Shown: one piece after another, positions 1 to 5,662 of the stretch
Numbering within the stretch: position 1 is the first letter of the stretch
Layout of the letters: every line of letters begins with the position of its first letter
NCBI GenBank assembly: GCA_002295325.1
Contig: DBGA01000027.1
Span: forward strand, 42,388-49,546
Direction of reading: 5' to 3'
DNA length: 7,159 bases
Source: Ruminococcaceae bacterium UBA866
GTDB lineage: Bacteria; Bacillota; Clostridia; Oscillospirales; Ruminococcaceae
The notes under the pieces: generated by a model
Databases searched by the model: none
What the model was told of the DNA's origin: nothing
The model's input: the letters and a program-made list of their open reading frames with translations, nothing else
Position numbers and translations under genes: made by a program

Positions 1-654
1 CATTTCAACTGAACGATTATGCAAAACATTTGCACCTAGAGATGCAAGCTCAAGCATTTCGTCATAAGTAATCTCATCAAGCTTTACTGCTGTTTTCACA
101 ATGCGTGGATCGGCAGTATAAACACCGTCAACGTCAGTATAAATTTGGCATAAGTCCGCTTTGAGCTCCGCTGCTAAGGCAACAGCACTTGTATCTGAAC
201 CACCACGTCCGAGTGTTGTGATATCGTCGAAACGATTGATACCCTGAAAACCTGCAACAATTACGATATGTTTCATATCGATTTCACGCTTTAGACGCTC
301 ACTCTCGATACGACGTATTCTAGCTGCTCCATGATTCGAATGAGTGATAAACCCCGCTTGCCAACCTGTTAGCGATACAACAGGATATCCCATACTTTCA
401 ATCGCCATTGCAAGCAATGAAATTGAAATCTGTTCGCCAGTCGCTAAAAGCATATCCATTTCACGTTTGGATGGGTTAGAATTTATCTCTGCTGCTTTTG
501 CGATTAAATCATCTGTTGTGTCTCCTTGTGCAGAAACAACAACCACTACGCCGTTTCCATTATCATAGGTATCGGTAATAATTCTTGCAACGTTAAAAAT
601 TCGTTCCTTATCTCTAACTGAGCTGCCACCAAACTTTTGCACTATTAATCCCAT
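1..654 (-). CDS. lysC: Aspartokinase, N-terminal catalytic part (cut by window edge)
   Basis: Phosphorylates L-aspartate with ATP to give 4-aspartyl phosphate, the first step of the lysine, threonine and methionine pathway; a cytosolic enzyme. 218 codons are present and the frame is open to the window edge, so about half of a usual ~400-residue aspartokinase is seen; the C-terminal ACT regulatory domains lie outside. Visible signatures of the amino-acid kinase fold are KFGGSSV at residues 7-13, VVVSAQGDTTDDL around 38-50 with S41 and T47, the MLLATGEQ segment with E74, then GRGGSDTSAVALAAEL and the IYTDVDGVYTADPRIV nucleotide-binding segment, ending in LASLGANVLHNRSVEM. This pattern resembles the Bacillus/Corynebacterium LysC class. 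The ATG at 654 follows a strong AAGGAGGA site at 661-668 with a 6-base spacer. It lies 184 bases after thrB. Which feedback amino acid controls it cannot be told from this part. Confidence 0.95.
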   Translation of the reverse strand, partial: MGLIVQKFGGSSVRDKERIFNVARIITDTYDNGNGVVVVVSAQGDTTDDLIAKAAEINSNPSKREMDMLLATGEQISISLLAMAIESMGYPVVSLTGWQAGFITHSNHGAARIRRIESERLKREIDMKHIVIVAGFQGINRFDDITTLGRGGSDTSAVALAAELKADLCQIYTDVDGVYTADPRIVKTAVKLDEITYDEMLELASLGANVLHNRSVEM

Positions 655-660
655 ATGTTT

Positions 661-684
661 TCCTCCTTAGCAGGCTGAGCCTGC
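661..684 (-). promoter_or_regulatory. lysC ribosome binding site with adjacent 6-bp hairpin
   Basis: On the minus strand a hairpin with arms GCAGGC and GCCTGC and a 3-base loop (670-684) sits one base upstream of the near-perfect Shine-Dalgarno AAGGAGGA (661-668). The small palindrome closely matches one next to the thrB start (1733-1747), with 12 of 15 bases identical. The hairpin leaves the Shine-Dalgarno bases free, so it may keep the site open or be a small dispersed palindrome; both are inference. Confidence 0.6.
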
Positions 685-685
685 A

Positions 686-825
686 ACATATCACGCACTA
701 ATTATGTTATAAAAAGTAATATAATTCCACGCACTATAAAATCTTATTGTTATCTATGTACAACATTATTTAAAAAAAATTTTATTAGTATTAATCTTTG
801 GTAAAAAAAATAATTGCACACACTG
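686..825 (-). repeat. Three related direct repeats in the thrB-lysC gap
   Basis: Written on the plus strand, CACGCACTA occurs exactly at 692-700 and 728-736. A wider version, TAATTnCACrCACTr, occurs at 722-736 and 811-825 with 13 of 15 positions equal. All three have the same orientation. The middle copy overlaps the candidate lysC -10 hexamer (733-738). Spacing and placement would suit binding sites for a regulator, but chance similarity in AT-rich DNA is possible and no known operator is recognised. Confidence 0.35.
733..762 (-). promoter_or_regulatory. Candidate lysC promoter
   Basis: On the minus strand, a -10 hexamer TATAGT (733-738) lies 18 bases from TGTACA (757-762), or 19 from TTGTAC (758-763), as a -35. 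The -10 is identical to that of the better promoter before the ACT-domain gene, but the -35 match is poor. The start of transcription would be near 726, giving a leader of about 70 bases before lysC. It would allow lysC expression separate from thrB. Confidence 0.35.
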
Positions 826-838
826 TAACCTTTTTTTA
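803..838 (-). terminator. Weak possible terminator after thrB
   Basis: Straight after the thrB stop codon (839-841) the minus strand reads a run of 7 A (831-837), a GC-poor middle section, then a run of 8 T (803-810). The A and T runs can pair, but the inner stem is poor and has few GC pairs, so this is not a textbook intrinsic terminator. Partial termination is possible. The following stretch to about 740 is AT-rich and holds no gene. Confidence 0.25.
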
Positions 839-1732
839 TTATCTATACTCGACAACCGTACCTTGATTGTCAATAGAAAGCTCTTTAATCTCCCACCCAT
901 CAAGTTGCAAATTGCCGAGATATTTTCTTAGTTTTACGACAAAATCATTGTCATTTCCATCAACAATAGCCATCATTGTAGGCCCTGCACCGCTGATATA
1001 TGCACCATATGCATTTAACTCGTAGGCTTTGTCGAAAACTTCTTGTGCATGGTTAATAAGTTTAATTCGATAAGGCTGATGTAGCCTATCATTTACTGCA
1101 ATTTTTATGTTCTCATACTTCCCTTGCAATAGTGATGCTGAAAAAAGTGCTGCCCTTGAAAGGTTAAATCTTGCGTCCATATGAGTAACCTCTTTAGGCA
1201 GACATTCCCTCGCCATTGCTGTAGAAAGCTTAAAGTCGGGAATAATTGCTACAAACTTTAATGCGTTTTGGACTTCTTGCTTCACCCAATAAACCTTGTT
1301 TTCATCTAAAACCGCGGTAACTATTCCTCCAAGTAAGGCTGGGGTTGTGTTATCTGGGTGACCCTCTAGGTCTGATGCAATATTTACAAGCTCCTCGTTT
1401 GAAAAGGGTGAGCCTAGCAGTGTGTTTGCACCTACCAAACCGCCGATGATACAAGCCGAGCTTGAGCCTAGCCCCCGAGTCATTGGGATATTGTTTTCTT
1501 GAATTATCTTTAACCCCTCAAGTTTTTTACCACAAAGGTTATAAAGATGCTCAGCTGAGGAATAAATCATATTCTCTGTTGTAGTAGGAACCCATGTGCC
1601 ATCTGACGATGAGATATCGACCTTGTCACTTTCCTCCATATCAATATAATTATAAAGGTTGACTGCCAATCCCAAGCAATCAAAACCAGCACCTAAATTT
1701 GCACTTGTTGCAGGTATTCTTATCCTAATCAT
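839..1732 (-). CDS. thrB: Homoserine kinase
   Basis: Transfers phosphate from ATP to L-homoserine, giving O-phospho-L-homoserine, the substrate of threonine synthase; cytosolic. 297 residues, the normal length. GHMP-kinase signatures are in order: the N-terminal IPATSANLGAGFDCLGLA segment (6-23) with substrate-side Asn/Asp residues, the ATP-binding loop P83-MTRGLGSSSA (84-93), EGHPDN (123-128), and the C-terminal glycine motif ISGAGPT (246-252). The start is secure: an in-frame TGA lies only seven codons upstream and there is no ATG, GTG or TTG in between, and the N-terminus aligns with the family. The only purine-rich ribosome site, GAGGGGG at 1749-1755, is unusually far away (16 bases), with a hairpin between. 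It lies 118 bases after hom and 184 before lysC, as part of the threonine branch. Confidence 0.96.
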   Translation of the reverse strand: MIRIRIPATSANLGAGFDCLGLAVNLYNYIDMEESDKVDISSSDGTWVPTTTENMIYSSAEHLYNLCGKKLEGLKIIQENNIPMTRGLGSSSACIIGGLVGANTLLGSPFSNEELVNIASDLEGHPDNTTPALLGGIVTAVLDENKVYWVKQEVQNALKFVAIIPDFKLSTAMARECLPKEVTHMDARFNLSRAALFSASLLQGKYENIKIAVNDRLHQPYRIKLINHAQEVFDKAYELNAYGAYISGAGPTMMAIVDGNDNDFVVKLRKYLGNLQLDGWEIKELSIDNQGTVVEYR

Positions 1733-1733
1733 A

Positions 1734-1755
1734 CAGGCTTTGCCTGCACCCCCTC
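1734..1755 (-). promoter_or_regulatory. thrB ribosome binding site separated from ATG by a hairpin
   Basis: On the minus strand GAGGGGG (1749-1755) is followed by a hairpin with 5-bp arms CAGGC and GCCTG (1734-1738 and 1742-1746) and a loop of AAA, then one base and the ATG at 1732. The linear spacing of 16 bases is too long for efficient initiation. Folding the 13-base hairpin would leave about 3 unpaired bases plus the helix end between the two. This decides the start and suggests a structured initiation region. Confidence 0.6.
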
Positions 1756-1773
1756 AAAAAGCATAATGCTCAC

Positions 1774-1800
1774 TCATATTTCGTATAAACTCGAATATGA
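1774..1800 (-). other. AT-rich hairpin in the hom-thrB gap
   Basis: Arms TCATAT+TCG (1774-1779, 1781-1783) and CGA+ATATGA (1792-1800) pair over 9 bp with one bulged base at 1780 and an 8-base loop. No T run follows on the minus strand, so it does not look like an intrinsic terminator. It could be an mRNA processing or stability element. The same gap also has the 10-base direct repeat AATGAAATTT at 1802-1811 and 1840-1849 and a small palindrome AGCATAATGCT at 1760-1770. Confidence 0.4.
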
Positions 1801-1850
1801 TAATGAAATTTTTATACCCTATACATTTTACTACAATTAAATGAAATTTG

Positions 1851-3098
1851 TTAATAGTTAACTATCCTAATTTTTGTTAATATGTCGATATTTTCATCAG
1901 ACAATTTATTTAAAAGATTTTCCATCTCATTTTCATTTATAAGTTCAGTTACAAATCCTGTTTCATTCATAGGTTTGTCCTTTGGGTGAAGATGTGTAAC
2001 AGTATTAAATATCCTGTCGATAGCTTCTTCCAGTATGTCTTCGTCCTTACCTGCTACTCGAACATAAAAAACAGAGCTTGTTGTTTTATAGTCGACAACG
2101 ATATTTTCATCGCATTCTTCCCAAGATAGTGATTTGGAAGTAGTGTTAGATTTCGCAACGTCAATGACATCAGCGATAACTGCACTTGCAGTAGGAAGCT
2201 TTCCGGCACCTTTGCCATAGAACACAACATCTCCTGTTGCATTTCCTCTGATAAGCACACCATTAAATACATCATCAATATTCGCAAGTTGGCTGTGGTT
2301 TGATACAAATGCAGGAGTCACCATACATTCAATTTTATCGCTACCCTCAATCCGTTTGGCTCTACCTATTAGCTTGATTACTCCACCCCAGTTATTGGCA
2401 TAGTCAACATCCTCTAATGTAATGTTAGTGATACCCTCGGTCAATACATTTTCAGGGTGAACATGACGTCCAAACGCAAGGGAAGCCAGTATGCAAATTT
2501 TTCTGCAGGCATCATGTCCATCAACGTCAGCAGATGGGTTGCGCTCTGCATAGCCTAAATCCTGTGCAAGCTTTAGAGCTGTGTCAAAATTCATTTGTTC
2601 TTTTATCATTTTAGTTAAAATAAAGTTTGTTGTTCCGTTTAATATGCCTGCAATCTCATCAATTTCATTTGCAGCAAGACACATATGCATAGGTCGAATA
2701 ATTGGGATACCACCACCAACCGATGCTTCAAAATAAAAATTTGTATTGTTTTCTTTTGCAAGCTTTAGCAGTTTTGCACCCTTTGCAGCTACAAGCTCCT
2801 TATTTGAGGTTACAACGCTTTTACCTTTTTTAATCAAAGCCTTTGCATACTCATAGGCAGGCGAAACACCTCCCATAACCTCAACCACCACTGATATTTC
2901 ATCATCGTTTAAAATATCATCAAAATTCTTAGTAAATTTATCTGCATAGGAAAGGGTTTCAAATTCACGCAAGTCTAAAATTCGCTTAATTTCAATTGGT
3001 TGACCCGCACGTCTTATGATGCTTTCCTGATTAGATGCCACAACCTCGCATACCCCAGAGCCAACAACACCATGACCTAAAATTGCTATCTTTGCCAT
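1851..3098 (-). CDS. hom: Homoserine dehydrogenase with C-terminal ACT domain
   Basis: Reduces L-aspartate 4-semialdehyde to L-homoserine with NAD(P)H, the branch point toward threonine and methionine; cytosolic. 415 residues, typical of the Gram-positive form with a regulatory tail. The N-terminal Rossmann motif is G8-H-G10-V-V-G13. Catalytic-domain marks are SNKELVAAKG (98-107, with K100), EASVGGGIPIIRP (124-136), GILNGTTNFIL (151-161), and GYAERNPSADVDGHDACRK (182-200), where D196 and K200 have the spacing of the catalytic Asp/Lys pair known in yeast Hom3-type enzymes. YGKGAGKLPTASAV (294-307) follows. Residues about 343-415 look like an ACT domain, usually the site of threonine feedback. 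The ATG at 3098 has GGAG at 3108-3111, nine bases upstream. It is 104 bases downstream of the ACT-domain gene, with two hairpins in between. Confidence 0.97.
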   Translation of the reverse strand: MAKIAILGHGVVGSGVCEVVASNQESIIRRAGQPIEIKRILDLREFETLSYADKFTKNFDDILNDDEISVVVEVMGGVSPAYEYAKALIKKGKSVVTSNKELVAAKGAKLLKLAKENNTNFYFEASVGGGIPIIRPMHMCLAANEIDEIAGILNGTTNFILTKMIKEQMNFDTALKLAQDLGYAERNPSADVDGHDACRKICILASLAFGRHVHPENVLTEGITNITLEDVDYANNWGGVIKLIGRAKRIEGSDKIECMVTPAFVSNHSQLANIDDVFNGVLIRGNATGDVVFYGKGAGKLPTASAVIADVIDVAKSNTTSKSLSWEECDENIVVDYKTTSSVFYVRVAGKDEDILEEAIDRIFNTVTHLHPKDKPMNETGFVTELINENEMENLLNKLSDENIDILTKIRIVNY

Positions 3099-3141
3099 CT
3101 ATATGTTCTCCATTCCGCCCAAAGGCAGTTATTTGTAATTG

Positions 3142-3169
3142 ATTAAAGCTATCATAGTGATACTTTAAT
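3142..3169 (-). other. Hairpin in the ACT gene-hom gap (second of two)
   Basis: ATTAAAG+TATCA (3142-3148, 3150-3154) pairs with TGATA+CTTTAAT (3158-3169): 12 bp with a single bulged base at 3149 and a 3-base loop. It lies about 30 bases upstream of the hom Shine-Dalgarno. It is very AT-rich and has no T run after it on the minus strand, so a structural or processing role is more likely than termination. Confidence 0.45.
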
Positions 3170-3178
3170 TTGCCATCT

Positions 3179-3207
3179 TTTAATAAAACAGGAACTGTTT
3201 TATTAAA
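3179..3207 (-). other. 13-bp perfect hairpin covering the ACT gene stop codon
   Basis: TTTAATAAAACAG (3179-3191) and CTGTTTTATTAAA (3195-3207) form a perfect 13-bp stem with a 3-base loop. The stop codon of the ACT-domain gene (3203-3205) is inside the stem. Only three GC pairs are present and the minus strand continues AGATGG rather than a T run, so it could be a weak attenuating terminator or an mRNA 3'-end/processing structure between the ACT gene and hom. Confidence 0.45.
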
Positions 3208-3634
3208 TTTGTTTTGCTCTTATCACTCCACCAATACGGGATATCTCATCTTGAAGCCTGTCCATATTTGTTGTCTTTTCATCTATTCTAAAGGAAATGG
3301 TAACCACAGCTACCCTATCAACGGGGATATTTTGATTAACGGTAAGAATATTTGCGTTAAAGCTTGAAAGCTTTGTGAGCAAATTTGAAAGTACACCCGG
3401 CTCATCGGAAAGCCTTAACGAATAGGTAATTAATCTGCGTTTGTCCTTGTCCTCGTAAAAGAACACGCTGTCCTTATACTTGTAAAAAGCACTTCTTGAA
3501 AGCTCTGCCATCTTGCACGCTTCGGTCGAATTTTTTGCTAAATCCTTAGAAATATACGTCTTTGCCAACAAGACTTTTTCAAAGACCTCAGGAAGCACCT
3601 TTTTATCCACTAAAACGAGTTGCTCTTTGTCCAT
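3203..3634 (-). CDS. ACT-domain protein, UPF0735/PheB-like
   Basis: A small cytosolic protein of 143 residues, close to the usual ~145-150 of the UPF0735 (PheB-like) family. Residues 1-60 form a helical N-terminal part with an HTH-like stretch (about 38-55, ACKMAELSRSAFYKYKD). Residues 68-143 form an ACT domain with the typical turn SDEPGVLSNLL (76-86) and a repeated beta pattern ending GGVIRA. ACT domains bind amino acids; the family has no firmly known biochemical activity and some members are labelled PheB from their place next to pheA in Bacillus. Here it is the first gene before hom, thrB and lysC and has a good promoter, which suggests sensing of an aspartate-family amino acid, by inference. 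No catalytic chorismate mutase residues are claimed. The start at 3634 is supported by AAGGGGGG at 3643-3650, an unusually G-rich ribosome site. Confidence 0.9.
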   Translation of the reverse strand: MDKEQLVLVDKKVLPEVFEKVLLAKTYISKDLAKNSTEACKMAELSRSAFYKYKDSVFFYEDKDKRRLITYSLRLSDEPGVLSNLLTKLSSFNANILTVNQNIPVDRVAVVTISFRIDEKTTNMDRLQDEISRIGGVIRAKQI

Positions 3635-3687
3635 TAAAAATACCCCCCTTTCTTTTAATTTGCATCTATATAAAGCTTAAATCAGTT

Positions 3688-3715
3688 CACCACATAAATA
3701 CATATGTTTACGGTG
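3688..3715 (-). other. Possible 5'-leader hairpin of the ACT-hom transcript
   Basis: CACC (3688-3691) can pair with GGTG (3712-3715) and the helix can continue through G-U pairs and a further ACATA/TATGT pairing. It would sit at the very 5' end of the mRNA if transcription starts near 3717. No T-box signature (AGGGTGGNACCGCG) and no leader peptide rich in threonine codons was seen. Confidence 0.25.
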
Positions 3716-3723
3716 CAAGTACA

Positions 3724-3752
3724 ACTATACCATTTTTATTGTTTCATGGCAA
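3724..3752 (-). promoter_or_regulatory. Sigma-A-type promoter of the ACT gene/hom cluster
   Basis: On the minus strand the -35 TTGCCA (3747-3752) and -10 TATAGT (3724-3729) are each 5 of 6 to consensus and separated by exactly 17 bases (3730-3746). The -10 is preceded by TGG, giving an extended -10 TGn. Transcription would start near 3717, giving a leader of about 80 bases before the ATG at 3634. A 13-base palindrome CACAAATTTTGTG (3764-3776) lies just upstream of the -35 and could be a regulator site. Confidence 0.65.
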
Positions 3753-3824
3753 TAGACAAATAGCACAAATTTTGTGTTTTATACAAATTTATTTAGTTAA
3801 TAGGAATAAAAATTAATTCCCTTT

Positions 3825-5201
3825 TTAAACCTTTGTTTTTGACTTTTTATTCTTCTCTATATTCCTGCTAAGCAAATTGGTTTCAGACTTCACCACATTC
3901 ATAAGTAGCATAACTCCGATAAGATTTGGTATCATCATAAGTCCGTTAAATAAATCTGACAATCCCCACACCAAATTTGCTGTCGTGATTGCACCAAAAT
4001 AGATTGCAAATATATAAAACACCTTGTAAATATTAACTGCAAATTTTGATCCAAAAAGATAGTTTACGCAAGTTTCTCCGTAATAGCTCCAGCTGATAAT
4101 AGTCGCTACTGCAAAAAATACGGTGGAAATAGCGATTATGACCGCAGCAAAATTGCCTAGGTAGGACTGGAATGCCATTAAAGTGAGTGCTGATGCATTG
4201 AGCGACGGGTCAACATATAGCCCCGACAAAATGATGACAACGCCAGTTAATGTGCACATCACGATAGTATCAAAAAACACTTCAAATATACCCCAAAGAC
4301 CCTGCATTGCAGGCATCTTATTTTCTGCAGCAGCGTGGGCAATAGGAGCAGAGCCTAACCCTGCCTCATTTGTGAAAACACCTCTGGCGAAACCTACTTT
4401 TATCGCTTTTATTATGCCAAAACCAACCACACCGCCTACCGCAGACTTCATATTAAACGCTGAAATTAGTATAGTTTTAAACACATTTCCTACGTTTGAG
4501 AAGTCCATGCAAATTATTAAAACGCAACCACCGATGTAAAATAACGCCATTGCCGGAACAAGTGCTGATGTGATTTTCGCTATCCGCTTAATTCCCCCAA
4601 TAATGACAAACCCGATGATGATAGCAACCGCAATAACTGCCAATTTAAGTTGTTTATCAGAGATTGGAAGAAATGTTTTTATCGCTGTTGCGGCAGTATT
4701 TGATTGTGTCATATTGCCAATTCCAAAGCTTGCGAATAGACACAACAAAGCAAAGAGGCGAGCCAGCTTTTTGCCGCCCATTGCCTCTTCAATATAGTAC
4801 ATTGGTCCGCCACTGTAGCTACCATCATTGCTTTTTTTACGATATTTCATTGAAAGGACAATCTCAGCGTATTTTGTTGCCATACCTAAAAAAGCACTAA
4901 CCCACATCCAAAATATTGAACCTGCTCCACCGATTGCAACAGCAGTTGCTACACCTGCAATATTTCCTGTGCCAATTGTACCAGAAAGTGCAGTTGCAAC
5001 AGCTTGAAATGGAGTTATGCCTTTGGCATTTTTATCAGCCTTTGCAAACATCTGCGAAAATGTATATCGTAGAGTAAACCCTAACCTTCTAAATTGGATA
5101 AAGCCAGTTTTTATAGTCAGTAGTAACCCAACTAAAATAACCACCCACACCATTATCGGGGATATTACAAGGGAATTTAGTCTGTCAATAAAAGCTTCCA
5201 T
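3825..5201 (-). CDS. Sodium:alanine/glycine symporter, AGCS family
   Basis: Inner-membrane amino-acid importer driven by sodium, usually for alanine or glycine; substrate here not proven. 458 residues from the chosen start, normal for the family, with about 10-11 hydrophobic spans. Family marks are TALSGTIGTGNIAGVATA (70-87), the sodium/substrate region; the loop SGGPMYYIEEAMGG (130-143); GIGNMTQSN (160-168); FTNEAGLGSAPIAHAAA (276-292); and the SWSYYGE segment (370-376). The tail after about 440 is basic (KNKKSKTKV). An ATG at 5213 would add four residues, but that codon overlaps the Shine-Dalgarno; the ATG at 5201 is preceded by GGAGG at 5207-5211 with a 5-base spacer and is the better start. 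It lies between the his and thr genes and is preceded by a nested inverted repeat. Confidence 0.93.
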   Translation of the reverse strand: MEAFIDRLNSLVISPIMVWVVILVGLLLTIKTGFIQFRRLGFTLRYTFSQMFAKADKNAKGITPFQAVATALSGTIGTGNIAGVATAVAIGGAGSIFWMWVSAFLGMATKYAEIVLSMKYRKKSNDGSYSGGPMYYIEEAMGGKKLARLFALLCLFASFGIGNMTQSNTAATAIKTFLPISDKQLKLAVIAVAIIIGFVIIGGIKRIAKITSALVPAMALFYIGGCVLIICMDFSNVGNVFKTILISAFNMKSAVGGVVGFGIIKAIKVGFARGVFTNEAGLGSAPIAHAAAENKMPAMQGLWGIFEVFFDTIVMCTLTGVVIILSGLYVDPSLNASALTLMAFQSYLGNFAAVIIAISTVFFAVATIISWSYYGETCVNYLFGSKFAVNIYKVFYIFAIYFGAITTANLVWGLSDLFNGLMMIPNLIGVMLLMNVVKSETNLLSRNIEKNKKSKTKV

Positions 5202-5210
5202 TTCTACCTC

Positions 5211-5252
5211 CATAAATTAAGTAATACGTATTATTACTATGCTTAATTTATG
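5211..5252 (-). promoter_or_regulatory. Nested inverted repeat ahead of the symporter gene
   Basis: A perfect 11-bp inverted repeat (CATAAATTAAG at 5211-5221, CTTAATTTATG at 5242-5252) encloses a perfect 12-base palindrome TAATACGTATTA (5222-5233). An inner TAATA/TATTA pairing can extend the outer stem past a 5-base bulge. In the mRNA the downstream arm ends on the first G of the symporter Shine-Dalgarno (5207-5211). It may be an operator in DNA, or a hairpin that affects translation start. Confidence 0.5.
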
Positions 5253-5263
5253 GATTGTATGTG

Positions 5264-5291
5264 AAACAGGCAGTTATTAAACTGCCTGTTT
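5264..5291 (-). terminator. Stem-loop after hisE, probable end of the his operon
   Basis: A perfect 12-bp stem, AAACAGGCAGTT (5264-5275) with AACTGCCTGTTT (5280-5291), has a 4-base loop and starts 8 bases after the hisE stop. The stem carries its own A and T ends, as bidirectional terminators often do, but the minus strand after it reads CACATAC without a T run, so termination may be incomplete. Confidence 0.55.
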
Positions 5292-5299
5292 ATGCCGAT

Positions 5300-5629
5300 T
5301 TAGCTATTATGATCAGTTTCATGAAATTGCTTTAAGTTGCCAATTTTCTTTGCTCTTTGGTCAAGTATGTTCATAACAGAGTCAAGTTCCACGCCATTTT
5401 GAACCATAAGTACCATCATGTGGTAGAGCAGGTCGCAAATTTCATTTTCAAGTTCTTCATTGTCGCCATTCTTTGCGGCAATAATCATCTCTGCATTTTC
5501 TTCGCCACATTTTTTGAGAATTTTATCTAAGCCTTTTTCAAAAAGATAGCAGGTATAAGATCCCTCTTCTTTGGCTTCCTTTCGAGATTTTATTATCTCG
5601 AACAAATCATATAATACACACTCATTCAT
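5300..5629 (-). CDS. hisE: Phosphoribosyl-ATP pyrophosphatase
   Basis: Hydrolyses phosphoribosyl-ATP to phosphoribosyl-AMP and pyrophosphate, the second step of histidine synthesis; cytosolic. 109 residues, a normal free-standing HisE with an all-alpha MazG-like NTP pyrophosphatase fold. Visible metal-binding acidic pattern: GEENAEMIIAAKN (42-54), with E44 and E47 as ExxE, then ENEICDLLYH (61-70), with E63 and D66 as ExxD. A GTG at 5638 would add three residues, but it lies inside the Shine-Dalgarno; the ATG at 5629 has GAGGGAG at 5638-5644 with an 8-base spacer and is preferred. In many bacteria this domain is fused behind HisI; here the two are separate and split by an 85-base gap with a palindromic element. 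A stem-loop follows. Confidence 0.95.
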   Translation of the reverse strand: MNECVLYDLFEIIKSRKEAKEEGSYTCYLFEKGLDKILKKCGEENAEMIIAAKNGDNEELENEICDLLYHMMVLMVQNGVELDSVMNILDQRAKKIGNLKQFHETDHNS

Positions 5630-5662
5630 TTTGCTCACTCCCTCACATAATTTTCAATAGCA

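Noticed and set aside
344..568. Plus-strand open frames across the window (for example 344-568, 3562-3816, 4183-4539, 6434-6889)
   Set aside because: Nearly all are antisense to confidently identified genes; 3562-3816 runs from the ACT gene into its promoter region. None has a convincing ribosome site or family motif.
655..838. Lysine riboswitch or T-box leader before lysC
   Set aside because: The conserved T-box sequence AGGGTGGNACCGCG and a GC-rich multi-helix lysine aptamer are absent; the gap is mostly AT-rich with short repeats.
1802..1849. Direct repeat AATGAAATTT in the hom-thrB gap as an operator
   Set aside because: Ten AT-rich bases twice in an AT-rich gap can occur by chance, and no good promoter lies near it.
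2054..2308. 84-codon open frame inside hom on the same strand
   Set aside because: It is out of frame with a well-conserved hom region, has no ribosome site and shows no recognisable motif.
3803..3820. Terminator after the symporter gene
   Set aside because: Only a 5-bp GGAAT/ATTCC stem with an 8-base loop and no T run on the minus strand; too weak to call.
5202..5213. Symporter start at the ATG at 5213
   Set aside because: That codon overlaps the GGAGG site that serves the ATG at 5201, and the extra four residues are not expected for the family.
5630..5638. hisE start at GTG 5638
   Set aside because: The GTG is part of the Shine-Dalgarno region for the ATG at 5629, and no ribosome site lies at a proper distance before it.
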